In this document: in pieces, positions 15,962-23,340 of the stretch | How positions within the stretch are numbered: the first letter of the stretch is position 1 | Layout of the letters: each line of letters starts with the position of its first letter | Assembly: GCF_000758685.1 (NCBI RefSeq) | Contig: NZ_CP009286.1 | Location: 1,022,501-1,086,500, forward strand | Source of the DNA: Paenibacillus stellifer | GTDB lineage: Bacteria > Bacillota > Bacilli > Paenibacillales > Paenibacillaceae | Reading direction: 5' to 3' | Length of the DNA stretch: 64,000 bases | Notes under the pieces: generated by a model | Told to the model about the DNA's origin: nothing | The model's input: only the letters and a program-made list of their open reading frames with translations | Databases searched by the model: none | Translations under genes and position numbers: made by a program

Positions 15962-17830
15962 ATGGCTCTTGAAGTGGAAGTGATTAAAGCAAGCCGGAAA
16001 ATAACTGATCGGAAGGGCGGAAAATCATCGGACATTCTTCGCGTTGCTCCGTATGCCCGCGTAAGTACCGACTCAGAGGAGCAGTTGAACAGCTACAAGT
16101 CGCAGGTTGTCTATTATACAGAACTCGTAAACAAGCGTAGCGACTGGGTGCTGGTTGACATGTATGCGGACGAAGCGATTACCGGCACACAGGTGACGAA
16201 GCGCGAGGATTTTCAGCGTATGATTAATGATTGCATGGACGGAAAGATCGACATGGTCATTACGAAGTCCATCTCCCGATTTGCCAGAAACACGCTCGAC
16301 ACCTTGAAGTACGTCCGCATGTTGAAGGAAAAGAGCGTCGCTGTATTTTTTGAAGACGAGAATATCAATACGCTGACGATGGATGGTGAGCTGTTGCTTG
16401 TCATCTTGAGTTCCGTAGCGCAACAAGAAGTCGAGAATATCTCCGCCAACGTCAAGAAAGGCTTGAAGATGAAAATGAAGCGCGGCGAGTTGGTCGGCTT
16501 CCAAAGCTGTTTGGGGTACGATTACGATCCGAGCACGAAGAAGATTTCCATCAACCAAGAAGAAGCGGAGCTTGTCCGCTATATTTTTCAGCGTTACGTT
16601 GATGGAATGGGTGCTTACGTTATTGCTAAGGAGTTAACCGAGGCAGGCCGTAAAACCAAAAACGGAAGAATCGAATGGCAAGATACGAGCATTCTTGGTA
16701 TCATCAAAAATGAGAAATACAAAGGCGACTTGTTGCAGGGAAAGACCTTTACCGTCGATCCGATTTCCAAGAGAAGACTTGAGAATTATGGCGAGGAAGA
16801 TCAGTTTTATGTCAAAAATCATCACGAGCCGATTGTCAGCGAAGAAGTCTTTGAGAGGGCGCAGACTATCCTGCATAGAAGGGGCGAGAATCGCCGTCGC
16901 GGTATGAAAGGCAAACGTGACAAATACAGCAGGAAATTTGCATTCAGCAGCATGCTGGAATGTGCGTTTTGTAAAAGTAATTTCTCGCGGCGGAGTTGGC
17001 ATAGCGGAACTCCACACGAAAAGACGGTTTGGCAGTGCGTTACCTCTACAAAAAAGGGAAAGAAGCTCTGTCCTCACAGCAAGGGATTGGATGAGAAAAT
17101 GATCGAGGACGCTTTTGTGGAATCGTACAAATTGGCATGCCGCAATCATACGGACATTATTGATGAGCTGATTAAAAGGATGGAGTCCGTGTTCAGCGAA
17201 CAGAACAGTCAAAGACGGCTGAACAAATTGATCGGCGACATTCAGGCATTGGAACAAAAACGGTGCAAGCTGATCGATTTGTGTCTGGATGAAAAAATCG
17301 ACCAGGCAACTTACGAGCAGAAGTATGCGGAACTGGATACGTCGCTTACTGCATTGCTCGAAGAAAAAGCGCAGTTGGAGCAATCCGAACAAGAAGAAAT
17401 TGACTTGGGCAAGCGACTGGAGCATTTTCGCAAAGTGCTTCGCACGAACGAGCTCCTGCCATCCTTTGATCGCAACGTATTTGAAAGCATTGTTGATAAA
17501 ATTATCATCGGTACGGACACCGATCCAGAGAAGCCTAATCCGTACAAGCTGACCTTCGTATACAAAACCGGTTTTCATAACAGCGTTCAAGGAAAAACGC
17601 GCAATCAATCTCAAAAGAAGTTGCAGAAAAATGAAGGGAGTGGATTGTGTTCCTATTCCGAGAACGATACATGTGGAGTGCTGTTCACTGTTGGTAAGAA
17701 AAGACTAATAGATGAGATGTATTGGCGTATGATATATGTAAAGAAGCGGGTAATTCCGCTTCTTTTTAGTTTTATTTTAATAAAGACAGCTTACAGTTTA
17801 GGAATTTCTCGCGTGTATTCGAAGAACTAG
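15962..17830 (+). CDS. Large serine recombinase 1 with a hybrid C terminus
   Basis: 622 aa. The resolvase/invertase catalytic domain has YARVSTDSEEQLNSYKSQ (nucleophile Ser in RVST) and SRFARNTLDTL. The recombinase domain follows (YIFQRYVDGMGAYVIAKEL), then a zinc ribbon (MLECAFCKSNFSRRS) and a coiled coil (about 430-520). GGAGG lies eight bases before ATG 15962, so the long upstream frame is ignored. The reading frame crosses the att-like site at 17669-17695 (NDTCGVL), and everything after it (about 50 residues, running through a terminator) belongs to the inserted element. Joining 17684 to 28680 restores a different C terminus. It may still be active, since the tail lies outside the known domains. 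Confidence 0.9.
   Translation: MALEVEVIKASRKITDRKGGKSSDILRVAPYARVSTDSEEQLNSYKSQVVYYTELVNKRSDWVLVDMYADEAITGTQVTKREDFQRMINDCMDGKIDMVITKSISRFARNTLDTLKYVRMLKEKSVAVFFEDENINTLTMDGELLLVILSSVAQQEVENISANVKKGLKMKMKRGELVGFQSCLGYDYDPSTKKISINQEEAELVRYIFQRYVDGMGAYVIAKELTEAGRKTKNGRIEWQDTSILGIIKNEKYKGDLLQGKTFTVDPISKRRLENYGEEDQFYVKNHHEPIVSEEVFERAQTILHRRGENRRRGMKGKRDKYSRKFAFSSMLECAFCKSNFSRRSWHSGTPHEKTVWQCVTSTKKGKKLCPHSKGLDEKMIEDAFVESYKLACRNHTDIIDELIKRMESVFSEQNSQRRLNKLIGDIQALEQKRCKLIDLCLDEKIDQATYEQKYAELDTSLTALLEEKAQLEQSEQEEIDLGKRLEHFRKVLRTNELLPSFDRNVFESIVDKIIIGTDTDPEKPNPYKLTFVYKTGFHNSVQGKTRNQSQKKLQKNEGSGLCSYSENDTCGVLFTVGKKRLIDEMYWRMIYVKKRVIPLLFSFILIKTAYSLGISRVYSKN
17669..17684 (+). repeat. Left attachment-site copy (site A), 16-bp direct repeat
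   Basis: ACATGTGGAGTGCTGT, identical to 28664-28679. It lies in the 3' coding end of recombinase 1. Including flanks it fits CATGTGGA-N12-GTTGGT (17670-17695), a pattern shared by sites B (24855) and C (28665). Confidence 0.85.
17742..17768 (+). terminator. Intrinsic terminator near the left end of the inserted element
   Basis: GAAGCGG pairs with CCGCTTC around GTAATT and is followed by TTTTTAGTTTTATTTT. It lies inside the extended frame of recombinase 1. Confidence 0.8.
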
Positions 17831-17912
17831 TAGGAGAATGCTAGGAACTTGTCGAAAAAGTTAAGTATTCGTATTTGTAAGTTCAAATAAATAAGAGAAA
17901 GAGGCTATTTTC

Positions 17913-18776
17913 ATGGATAAAAGGGGTTCAGTTATCTCGTTTCTAAATATGAAGGGGGGAGTTGGTAAAACAACTCTTTGTAAAGAGATGGCGCTTTTTC
18001 TATCTGAGTTTAATAAAGACAATAATAAAATATTGGTGATAGATATTGACCCTCAATCTAACTGTACACAATCTTTTTTTGAGAAGTATAACATTATGCA
18101 AATAGATGATTCTCTTTTTGAGAAAGATAAGCTACCTTCAATTAGCAAGGTTTTTTCAAGTTCAGTTACTAGGCAATCTACTCTCGACGAAGTGATTATT
18201 AAACTAACTGACACATTGCATCTACTCCCTGGAGACCTAGACACTGTTTTTATGGAGAGAGAAACCTCAACAGGCGCTGCGGAACAAAAACTGTTAAATT
18301 TTATTATGGAAAACAAACTTAAAGAAAAGTACGATTACATATTTATTGATTGCCCTCCGACCTATTCGTTTTATACAGTCTCAGCTTTATTAAGTTCGGA
18401 TTATTATTTTGTTCCTGTTAAGCCAGACGCATATTCCGTATTGGGATTAGATTTATTAGAACGAGTTGTGCGGGAGTTGAAAAAAGGCTATAGAATATTC
18501 TTCGAACATAAGCCAATTACAAATTTAGGTGTAATTTTTACTATGGTTGGGGGAACATCAATTCAAGGATTTAGGCGTAATATTGAGTCTATTAAAAGCA
18601 GTTTTGCAAGTAAAGATATTTATTTCTTTACAAATGAATTTCGAAAAATAGATAGGTTAGCTACTGGTAAACTCTCAACCTTTATAGTTGACAGAGATGA
18701 TAGCCTCCTACTAGATGATGTTAGAAGTATATGTATGGAATTTGAGGAAAGAGTGGTGAGGTTGAGTGAAAGGTAA
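17913..18776 (+). CDS. ParA-family ATPase
   Basis: 287-aa ATPase of the ParA/Soj class. Deviant Walker A KGGVGKTT at residues 13-20, Walker A' region LVIDIDPQSNCTQS, and Walker B-like YIFIDCPPTYSFYT. These proteins bind DNA nonspecifically in the ATP form and position plasmids, chromosomes or protein clusters. Codons are AT-rich, unlike the host genes to the left. It is the first gene of a three-gene operon; the next gene starts 11 bases before its stop. No ParB homologue is recognisable nearby, so the partner is probably one of the two unknown proteins. Partition of an excised circular form is one option, a defence or positioning role another. Confidence 0.9.
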   Translation: MDKRGSVISFLNMKGGVGKTTLCKEMALFLSEFNKDNNKILVIDIDPQSNCTQSFFEKYNIMQIDDSLFEKDKLPSISKVFSSSVTRQSTLDEVIIKLTDTLHLLPGDLDTVFMERETSTGAAEQKLLNFIMENKLKEKYDYIFIDCPPTYSFYTVSALLSSDYYFVPVKPDAYSVLGLDLLERVVRELKKGYRIFFEHKPITNLGVIFTMVGGTSIQGFRRNIESIKSSFASKDIYFFTNEFRKIDRLATGKLSTFIVDRDDSLLLDDVRSICMEFEERVVRLSER

Positions 18777-19179
18777 TGAAGAAATAATTTATAAGAAGAT
18801 AGAAGGCTTGAGAAAGATAAAGAATCCCGAGCTAATAAGATTTGAACTTTTTTCTATTTTAACATCGCTACTTTTATCCAAAAACGTGTTTAAAAACAAC
18901 TCAGAAATTGTTTCATTTTTATCTAGTTTAAATATAGAGTTCAAAGAATATGTATTTAAAAGTCGTACATTAATCTTAGCAAGGGTACTTAGAACTGTTG
19001 AAAACTTAGATGAAAGTATGCTGGAGATGTATATGAATATCTTAGAAAATATGCTAATTAGGAAAACAGAAGACACTGAAGAAGTTCAGAACAAGGAGAC
19101 AAAACAACGGAATGAAAAAAACAGTACCAACAATTACATTGAGGAGATCTTGAAAAAATACTCAAGAAATAGAGACTGA
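18766..19179 (+). CDS. Unknown protein, second gene of the ParA operon
   Basis: 137 aa, not recognised. Mostly helical and charged; residues about 30-110 look like a helical bundle (FELFSILTSLLLSKNVFKNN, SRTLILARVLRTVENLDESM), followed by a polar tail rich in Glu, Lys and Asn that could be disordered. GTG 18766 is used because GAGGTTGA precedes it; it overlaps the parA stop by 11 bases, indicating coupled translation. Position suggests a ParB-like adaptor or regulator of the ATPase, but no DNA-binding motif is seen. Confidence 0.75.
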   Translation: MKGNEEIIYKKIEGLRKIKNPELIRFELFSILTSLLLSKNVFKNNSEIVSFLSSLNIEFKEYVFKSRTLILARVLRTVENLDESMLEMYMNILENMLIRKTEDTEEVQNKETKQRNEKNSTNNYIEEILKKYSRNRD

Positions 19180-19183
19180 ACTT

Positions 19184-19873
19184 ATGAGAGTAAATCAAGA
19201 AAAGCAACGTTATATCGACTTTACAAAAAAATATTTCCCTAACACTTTATTACTGGGAAATGAAGATGTTTTAGGTGTGCTTTTTTCTAGAGTACATGAA
19301 AATTCTGTTGTTACATCTATACTTGAGAAGCATATAACTAGTCAAGGTGGATCAATTGAATTTCTAGTGTACTATAGAAAGAACTTTAATAAACTCCTTG
19401 TAACATACCCGTTGAATGAAGCTCAAGCAATTTATTCTAATATTCGATTGATAACAGAGAGTCTTCTCAAATTCTTATATTCAATAAATAATTCTCTAGA
19501 CGTTGAAACTATAAAAAAAACTAAGTTTAGAATTATGAAAGAAGAATTAATGAAAACAAGCATGAATCAGAATGCTCTCAATATTTTGTTCTCTTTATAT
19601 AGTCGGTATTCTAATTATATTCATGATAAGGAAGACGTTGACTCAAAAGAACTAGACTTTATTGAGAATATTATCACCACTAAAAATAATTATCTCACAG
19701 GCATTGTTGACGAATTAATTACACTATTGAATAATTATTATGTTTTAATATGTAGTGCTTTTAGAATAACACAAAGCCAATTCTCATCTTCTGAAAATCT
19801 AAGATTGATTCATAACTTATCCTCAAAAAGATACAAAAAATTTAGTGATTCTTTATATTCCTCAGGTATCTAA
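19184..19873 (+). CDS. Unknown protein with a HEPN-like motif, third gene of the ParA operon
   Basis: 229 aa, helical, no membrane segment. Residues about 140-155 read SRYSNYIHDKED, which contains R-x5-H, the spacing of the RNase motif of HEPN domains; the region around it (LIKFLYS-like helix, then a long helix FIENII) fits a helical HEPN fold loosely. No family assigned. It begins four bases after the previous stop, so it belongs to the operon. A terminator follows at 19943. If it is a HEPN ribonuclease, the operon could be a toxin or defence module rather than a pure partition system; this is inference. Confidence 0.7.
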   Translation: MRVNQEKQRYIDFTKKYFPNTLLLGNEDVLGVLFSRVHENSVVTSILEKHITSQGGSIEFLVYYRKNFNKLLVTYPLNEAQAIYSNIRLITESLLKFLYSINNSLDVETIKKTKFRIMKEELMKTSMNQNALNILFSLYSRYSNYIHDKEDVDSKELDFIENIITTKNNYLTGIVDELITLLNNYYVLICSAFRITQSQFSSSENLRLIHNLSSKRYKKFSDSLYSSGI

Positions 19874-19942
19874 TTTTAAAGTAATAAGTTAAAAATGATA
19901 GTTCTCACATTGGTCTGGAAATGCTAATAGATAAGATATAGT

Positions 19943-19985
19943 AGCGGACAGTAATAGGGCGGGTGAAGTTCCGCTTATTTTTTAT
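19943..19985 (+). terminator. Terminator of the ParA operon
   Basis: AGCGGA pairs with TCCGCT across a 21-base loop and is followed by TATTTTTTAT. Confidence 0.65.
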
Positions 19986-20071
19986 AACTGTACGATAGGA
20001 GGTAGTTGAGCTTGAGCTTCTTTTGATTATACTTCTTATCTAGGCTCATTTGTTTAGTATACTTACTTAGT

Positions 20072-20107
20072 AAAACAAAAAGCACCCATCCTCAGAAGAA
20101 GGGTGCT
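20072..20107 (-). terminator. Terminator of the 34-aa peptide gene
   Basis: On the minus strand AGCACCC pairs with GGGTGCT around a 13-base loop and is followed by TTTTTGTTTT. Confidence 0.85.
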
Positions 20108-20119
20108 TGTTAGCTATAT

Positions 20120-20224
20120 TCAGATATCTACCTCAAACAATCGGAAGTTAGTGCATAAGTAATTGATAAGCTTCACTATAACCAAAGCAGTAAAACCTGT
20201 TACAGTTGCTACGTCTCCTACCAT
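20120..20224 (-). CDS. 34-aa hydrophobic peptide, possible type I toxin or small membrane protein
   Basis: Starts MVGDVATVTGFTALVIVKLI and ends with a short polar tail (NFRLFEVDI), so a single membrane helix at about residues 5-20 is likely. It is too short for routine gene calling, but has GGGAGGTGGT directly before the ATG and a terminator 13 bases after the stop, the layout of a complete mini-gene. Single-helix peptides of this size in mobile elements are often type I toxins or holin-like peptides. An antisense RNA was looked for but none could be assigned. Confidence 0.6.
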   Translation of the reverse strand: MVGDVATVTGFTALVIVKLINYLCTNFRLFEVDI

Positions 20225-20320
20225 AGACACCACCTCCCGAATGCCAGCTATTACGTCCTGTCCGCTATTGACATTAGCTTAACAATCTTCCGATTGCTGA
20301 GGCCGGACAATAAAAATATA

Positions 20321-20965
20321 TCATACGCATAGTTCTCGTTTCAAATAATTTATAAGAGAACTGACAGTATAAATATCCTTGGTGTTTTTCACCTTAAGAA
20401 TCTCCAAACCTTTTATTAGGTTCTCTTCCGAAAATGTTTCTAACAATATTTTCAAGTTTAGATGATTGATTTTTTTAGTGCTTGTATGCAAAACTTTATA
20501 GGTTGATATAAAGCGATTACCAATTAGGTCATCAAGAATTGTTTGCAAGTCAACACTTGCCACAATTTTAGGATATTCTTTTAATATTTTAATTTGAGGG
20601 TTACTTAAATTCAAGAATTTTACATTTTCAAAGTTCATATTAACAAAAATAACATTTTCAAAAGTAGCATTCTTGAATTTACAACCTTCTAATAAAGCCC
20701 CAACAAAAATGGTGTTCTTGAAATGTGCTCCCTCAAAATTACACCTCTTTAGGTTCGTACCAAGAAACTCTACTCCGTTAAATTTACATTTTTTAAAACT
20801 GCTTGAAGTAATTATTGCACCTCTAAAATTAACATGATTAAATTCACTTTCTCTGAATACTGCCCGAAAAGACCTGCTCTTACATAAATACTTGTGGTTA
20901 AACTTCCGGTTCATTTTTTGACCATAAAATGTATTCAACTTCGATTTAGTTGATGTTTCTGCCAC
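20321..20965 (-). CDS. Pentapeptide-repeat protein with a C-terminal helical domain
   Basis: 214 aa. Residues about 30-120 are pentapeptide repeats of the A(D/N)LXX type (for example FRGAIITSSSFKKCKFNGVE and FEGAHFKNTIFVGALLEGC), which fold into a right-handed quadrilateral beta-helix. The last 90 residues (LQTILDDLIGNRFISTYKVL onward) look like an unrelated helical domain. GTG 20965 is used with GGAGGGG upstream. It is cargo of the serine-recombinase element. Pentapeptide proteins can protect gyrase or act as adaptors in defence systems; which applies here is not visible. Confidence 0.8.
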   Translation of the reverse strand: MAETSTKSKLNTFYGQKMNRKFNHKYLCKSRSFRAVFRESEFNHVNFRGAIITSSSFKKCKFNGVEFLGTNLKRCNFEGAHFKNTIFVGALLEGCKFKNATFENVIFVNMNFENVKFLNLSNPQIKILKEYPKIVASVDLQTILDDLIGNRFISTYKVLHTSTKKINHLNLKILLETFSEENLIKGLEILKVKNTKDIYTVSSLINYLKRELCV

Positions 20966-21456
20966 TTACTCCCCTCCATTCACATAGGGAATATCCTCTG
21001 ATGTTCATTATACCCCTACCCAGTGCCTAGCGAAAAGGCTATTATACTTTCCCTAAAGTTAAGTCTTGTTCCACCCGTCCGAACATTTTAAATAATCTTT
21101 TGTACGCACAAAGAAGTCGCACCACATCTGCGGGGTGAGATAGGAATCGTGATGGTTCTAGTATTAACATGAAGATTGCTAGTACACCTAACTATATCAA
21201 ATGAAATGCTGTAAAAAGTACCCTACTCTTCACAAGTGTTATCTGGCCCAATTGACTTGTTATTCCTAGATACCATCGTAACAAGTCCGTTTTTCCTTAG
21301 CTTTCCTTTGCCACCGTCTTTCAAAGTGCAAAAGATTAGTCTCATACTTCGTCGGACTTATTATGTACGGTTGTAGTTCTTTACGCCCTTCTTGTTCAGC
21401 CGATGACAGAAATCCTTATATTGTATGTAGACACAAATTGAAAGGAGTTGGATGAG
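20966..21456. other. Divergent intergenic region
   Basis: AT-rich, with no open frame that has a start and ribosome site. It separates the leftward pentapeptide gene from the rightward HTH cluster and should hold promoters for both. A TATATTGTATG segment near 21419 could be a -10 region for the HTH cluster; no -35 was assigned. Confidence 0.4.
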
Positions 21457-21651
21457 GTGGAACAACTGTTAACAATGCAAGAAGCTAAAGACCTGTTGCG
21501 GATTTCCTATCGAACTCTGCACCGTCTGATTTCGAATGGCTCTATCCCGTCCGTAAAAGTCGGGCGAGTTATCAGAATCCCGCAAGTGGCACTTAGGAAG
21601 TTTATTTTTGAAGATGCGTCGGGAGGTAGAGTCAATGATTATCAACAGTAA
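21457..21651 (+). CDS. Excisionase-like HTH protein 1
   Basis: 64-aa protein of the HTH_17/excisionase class: LTMQEAKDLLRISYRTLHRL, ISNGSIPSVKVGRVIRIPQV, with the winged-helix pattern of Xis proteins. GTG 21457 is preferred over TTG 21448 because AAGGAG is ten bases upstream of the GTG but only one base from the TTG. It overlaps the next gene by 17 bases. First of four consecutive small DNA-binding proteins upstream of serine recombinase 2, so a recombination directionality factor is a plausible role. Confidence 0.82.
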   Translation: MEQLLTMQEAKDLLRISYRTLHRLISNGSIPSVKVGRVIRIPQVALRKFIFEDASGGRVNDYQQ

Positions 21652-22009
21652 GGCTATCTCACTCACTGAAGCCGCTATAAAGCTAGGCAAGTCCGAACAG
21701 GAGGTTTTACGACTCAGCCAATACGGATACTTGGAGCAAGGCAAATCTGAGAACGGCAAGACCCGAATAATCATGAGCAGTCTTAATAAGTACGCTGCTA
21801 GAAGCGGGATAGCCCATCAAGAAGCGCTAAAGCCCTTTCTAAAGCGTTTTAAAAGCCTTTCTGTTCAAGAGACAATGACTAAGTTAGGACTGCGTACTGA
21901 AGCGGCGGTACACAGTTTGATACAGGCGGGAAAGCTGAAAGCACAAATGGAAAGCAGTATTTACAAAGTCGATGCAGAAAGCGTTAGAAACTATATACTA
22001 GGAGCGTGA
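21635..22009 (+). CDS. Tandem HTH protein 2
   Basis: 124 aa with two HTH-like units: residues about 6-45 (ISLTEAAIKLGKSEQEVLRL) and about 75-115 (LSVQETMTKLGLRTEAAVHS, LIQAGKLKAQMESSIYKVDA). Both end in a K/R-Y/V-x-V wing typical of excisionase-like folds. GGGAGG lies eight bases before ATG 21635. It overlaps the preceding gene and is followed four bases later by the third HTH gene. Probably a DNA-binding regulator or directionality factor. Confidence 0.75.
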   Translation: MIINSKAISLTEAAIKLGKSEQEVLRLSQYGYLEQGKSENGKTRIIMSSLNKYAARSGIAHQEALKPFLKRFKSLSVQETMTKLGLRTEAAVHSLIQAGKLKAQMESSIYKVDAESVRNYILGA

Positions 22010-22013
22010 CACA

Positions 22014-22202
22014 ATGATAGATAGCAGACACTATACAGTAAATGAGATTACAGAGATGTTTAATGTTGAAGATAAGACCGTGCGTAAGTGGATTAATGAA
22101 GGGAAATTATTTGCCGTACAATTGGCAGGAACAACAATTCGTATCCCTGAGTCAGAACTTCAATTCTTCTACAGACGTTCGCAAGAGTGGGGGTGGAAAT
22201 AA
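22014..22202 (+). CDS. Excisionase-like HTH protein 3
   Basis: 62 aa: YTVNEITEMFNVEDKTVRKW, INEGKLFAVQLAGTTIRIPE, the canonical excisionase-family HTH with wing. AGGAGCG lies before ATG 22014. Its stop overlaps the next start by one base (TAATG). Confidence 0.82.
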   Translation: MIDSRHYTVNEITEMFNVEDKTVRKWINEGKLFAVQLAGTTIRIPESELQFFYRRSQEWGWK

Positions 22203-22414
22203 TGAAAATATGGACTTGTGAACGTGTAGCCCGCTCCATTGAATGTAGCCCGCAGCAAGTTAAACGATATTGTGACTTCGAAAAAATACCTTGCTACAAG
22301 ACTTCTAGTGATGGTTTGCACTCGCTCTACGCTTACCGAATTCATGAAGATGATTTATTGAAATTTTTTGATTGCGAGACGTTGGAAGACTTTAGTAGGG
22401 TGAAATATCGGTAG
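22202..22414 (+). CDS. HTH-like protein 4
   Basis: 70 aa: MKIWTCERVARSIECSPQQV, KRYCDFEKIPCYKTSSDGLH. A MerR-type N-terminal helix-turn-helix followed by a wing-like turn. ATG 22202 overlaps the previous stop and has GGGGGTGG upstream; the five extra upstream codons are not needed. Last of the cluster. Three cysteines are present, but no clear metal site. Confidence 0.72.
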   Translation: MKIWTCERVARSIECSPQQVKRYCDFEKIPCYKTSSDGLHSLYAYRIHEDDLLKFFDCETLEDFSRVKYR

Positions 22415-22489
22415 AGTTGACCCGTCGAGTTGTTTGGCGGGGTACATAGTAGTAGGTATATAAATCAAGATAATGTTTATAATGAGATT

Positions 22490-22752
22490 GAAACTTCATA
22501 TCGGGTTGACCGTGGTTACAGGAGAACACGTAAAAATACTGGCTCGGCTTTCACCAGCCGATGTAGCCCCGTTAGATGGTTAGTTATTTATATGAGTTAG
22601 TAACTCACCCTCAGATTCTACTTTTTAGTAGCCCCGTCACGGTCGCCGTAAGGCGAGGGAGTCATGACAGACTTATATTTAATATAAACGTGGTAAAGCC
22701 GTACCTGAGCACGTCAGATGTCATGTAGGAAGCCTTGAGCTATGCTTCCTTT
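22490..22752 (+). ncRNA. Candidate structured noncoding RNA of the mobile element
   Basis: A consensus -10 box TATAAT (22478-22483) predicts a start near 22490. The following 260 bases contain no gene but many complementary pairs: GACCGTG (about 22508) with CACGGTC (about 22638), CATGACA with TGTCATG (about 22663 and 22717), ACGTG with CACGT nested in the second, CGGCT/AGCCG, GAGTT/AACTC, and CGCC-GTAA-GGCG with a GNRA loop. GTAGCCCCGT occurs twice. An intrinsic terminator, AGGAAGC/GCTTCCT followed by TTTT, ends it at 22752. No Rfam family was recognised. Confidence 0.55.
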
Positions 22753-22827
22753 TACTCTTTTCCTCTGTGGGGGGGGAGTTTTAAAGTCTTGCACTCTAAC
22801 TATAAGTTATAGTGCTAAAGAAGAGGG

Positions 22828-22934
22828 CGAGCAAAGCGAAGCCCGTGGGAGTAGAACGAAGCGAAGCGGAGGCTACCCCACCAAAATAAAATTAAATAGA
22901 GTATACATTGATGTGAAAGTCCTCGCTTTGCTCG
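22828..22934. repeat. GC-rich inverted repeat island
   Basis: CGAGCAAAGCGA (22828-22839) is the exact inverse of TCGCTTTGCTCG (22923-22934). CGAAGCGAAGC also occurs near 22857 and inverted near 22950. The island contrasts with the AT-rich surroundings. Together with the RNA candidate it fills the 770-base gap before the next gene. Confidence 0.6.
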
Positions 22935-23182
22935 GCCTTCCCCATAGGCTTCGCTTCGCTCGCCTTATTAGTTCTTCTTGTTACCTTGTGTAAAGTTAGT
23001 GGGTCAATGATGATGTAATTGGACTGACTGATGGTTTAGTAGTAAGTTGCACTTCTTTTGAATCCTTCCTAATATACAGAACTGTTCGGTAAAATTATTC
23101 ACCCTCCCCTACAACCTTCCTTTTTAGTCCGCACCTTTTCCGCTACATGGAGCGACTATTTAGAGTAAGGGAGATGATAATA

Positions 23183-23338
23183 ATGAAAGTAGAAAGAAGC
23201 TTTAATGGAGAAGAGCAATTTATAAGTCTACTAATGCCGTTGATTGACGCTGAGATTGACAGAATTATGGAACAACAGGACGACTTAAAGTATAATGATT
23301 GTAACGCCAATACATCTCATAGTGAAGGGGTTGCGTAA
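23183..23338 (+). CDS. Small acidic protein coupled to serine recombinase 2
   Basis: 51 aa (MKVERSFNGEEQFISLLMPL, then IDAEIDRIMEQQDDLKYNDC). One amphipathic helix and an acidic tail, no domain recognised. Two upstream ATG codons exist, but only ATG 23183 has AAGGGAG at good spacing. It ends two bases before the recombinase ATG, so translation is coupled. A small protein ahead of a large serine recombinase also occurs with recombinase 1; a helper role is possible. Confidence 0.6.
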   Translation: MKVERSFNGEEQFISLLMPLIDAEIDRIMEQQDDLKYNDCNANTSHSEGVA

Positions 23339-23340
23339 CT

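Noticed and set aside
16634..17614. 326-codon frame antisense to recombinase 1
   Set aside because: Shadow of a clear recombinase coding region, without ribosome site.
22742..22993. 83-codon frame across the GC-rich island
   Set aside because: It begins inside the terminator of the RNA candidate and reads through inverted repeats; no ribosome site.
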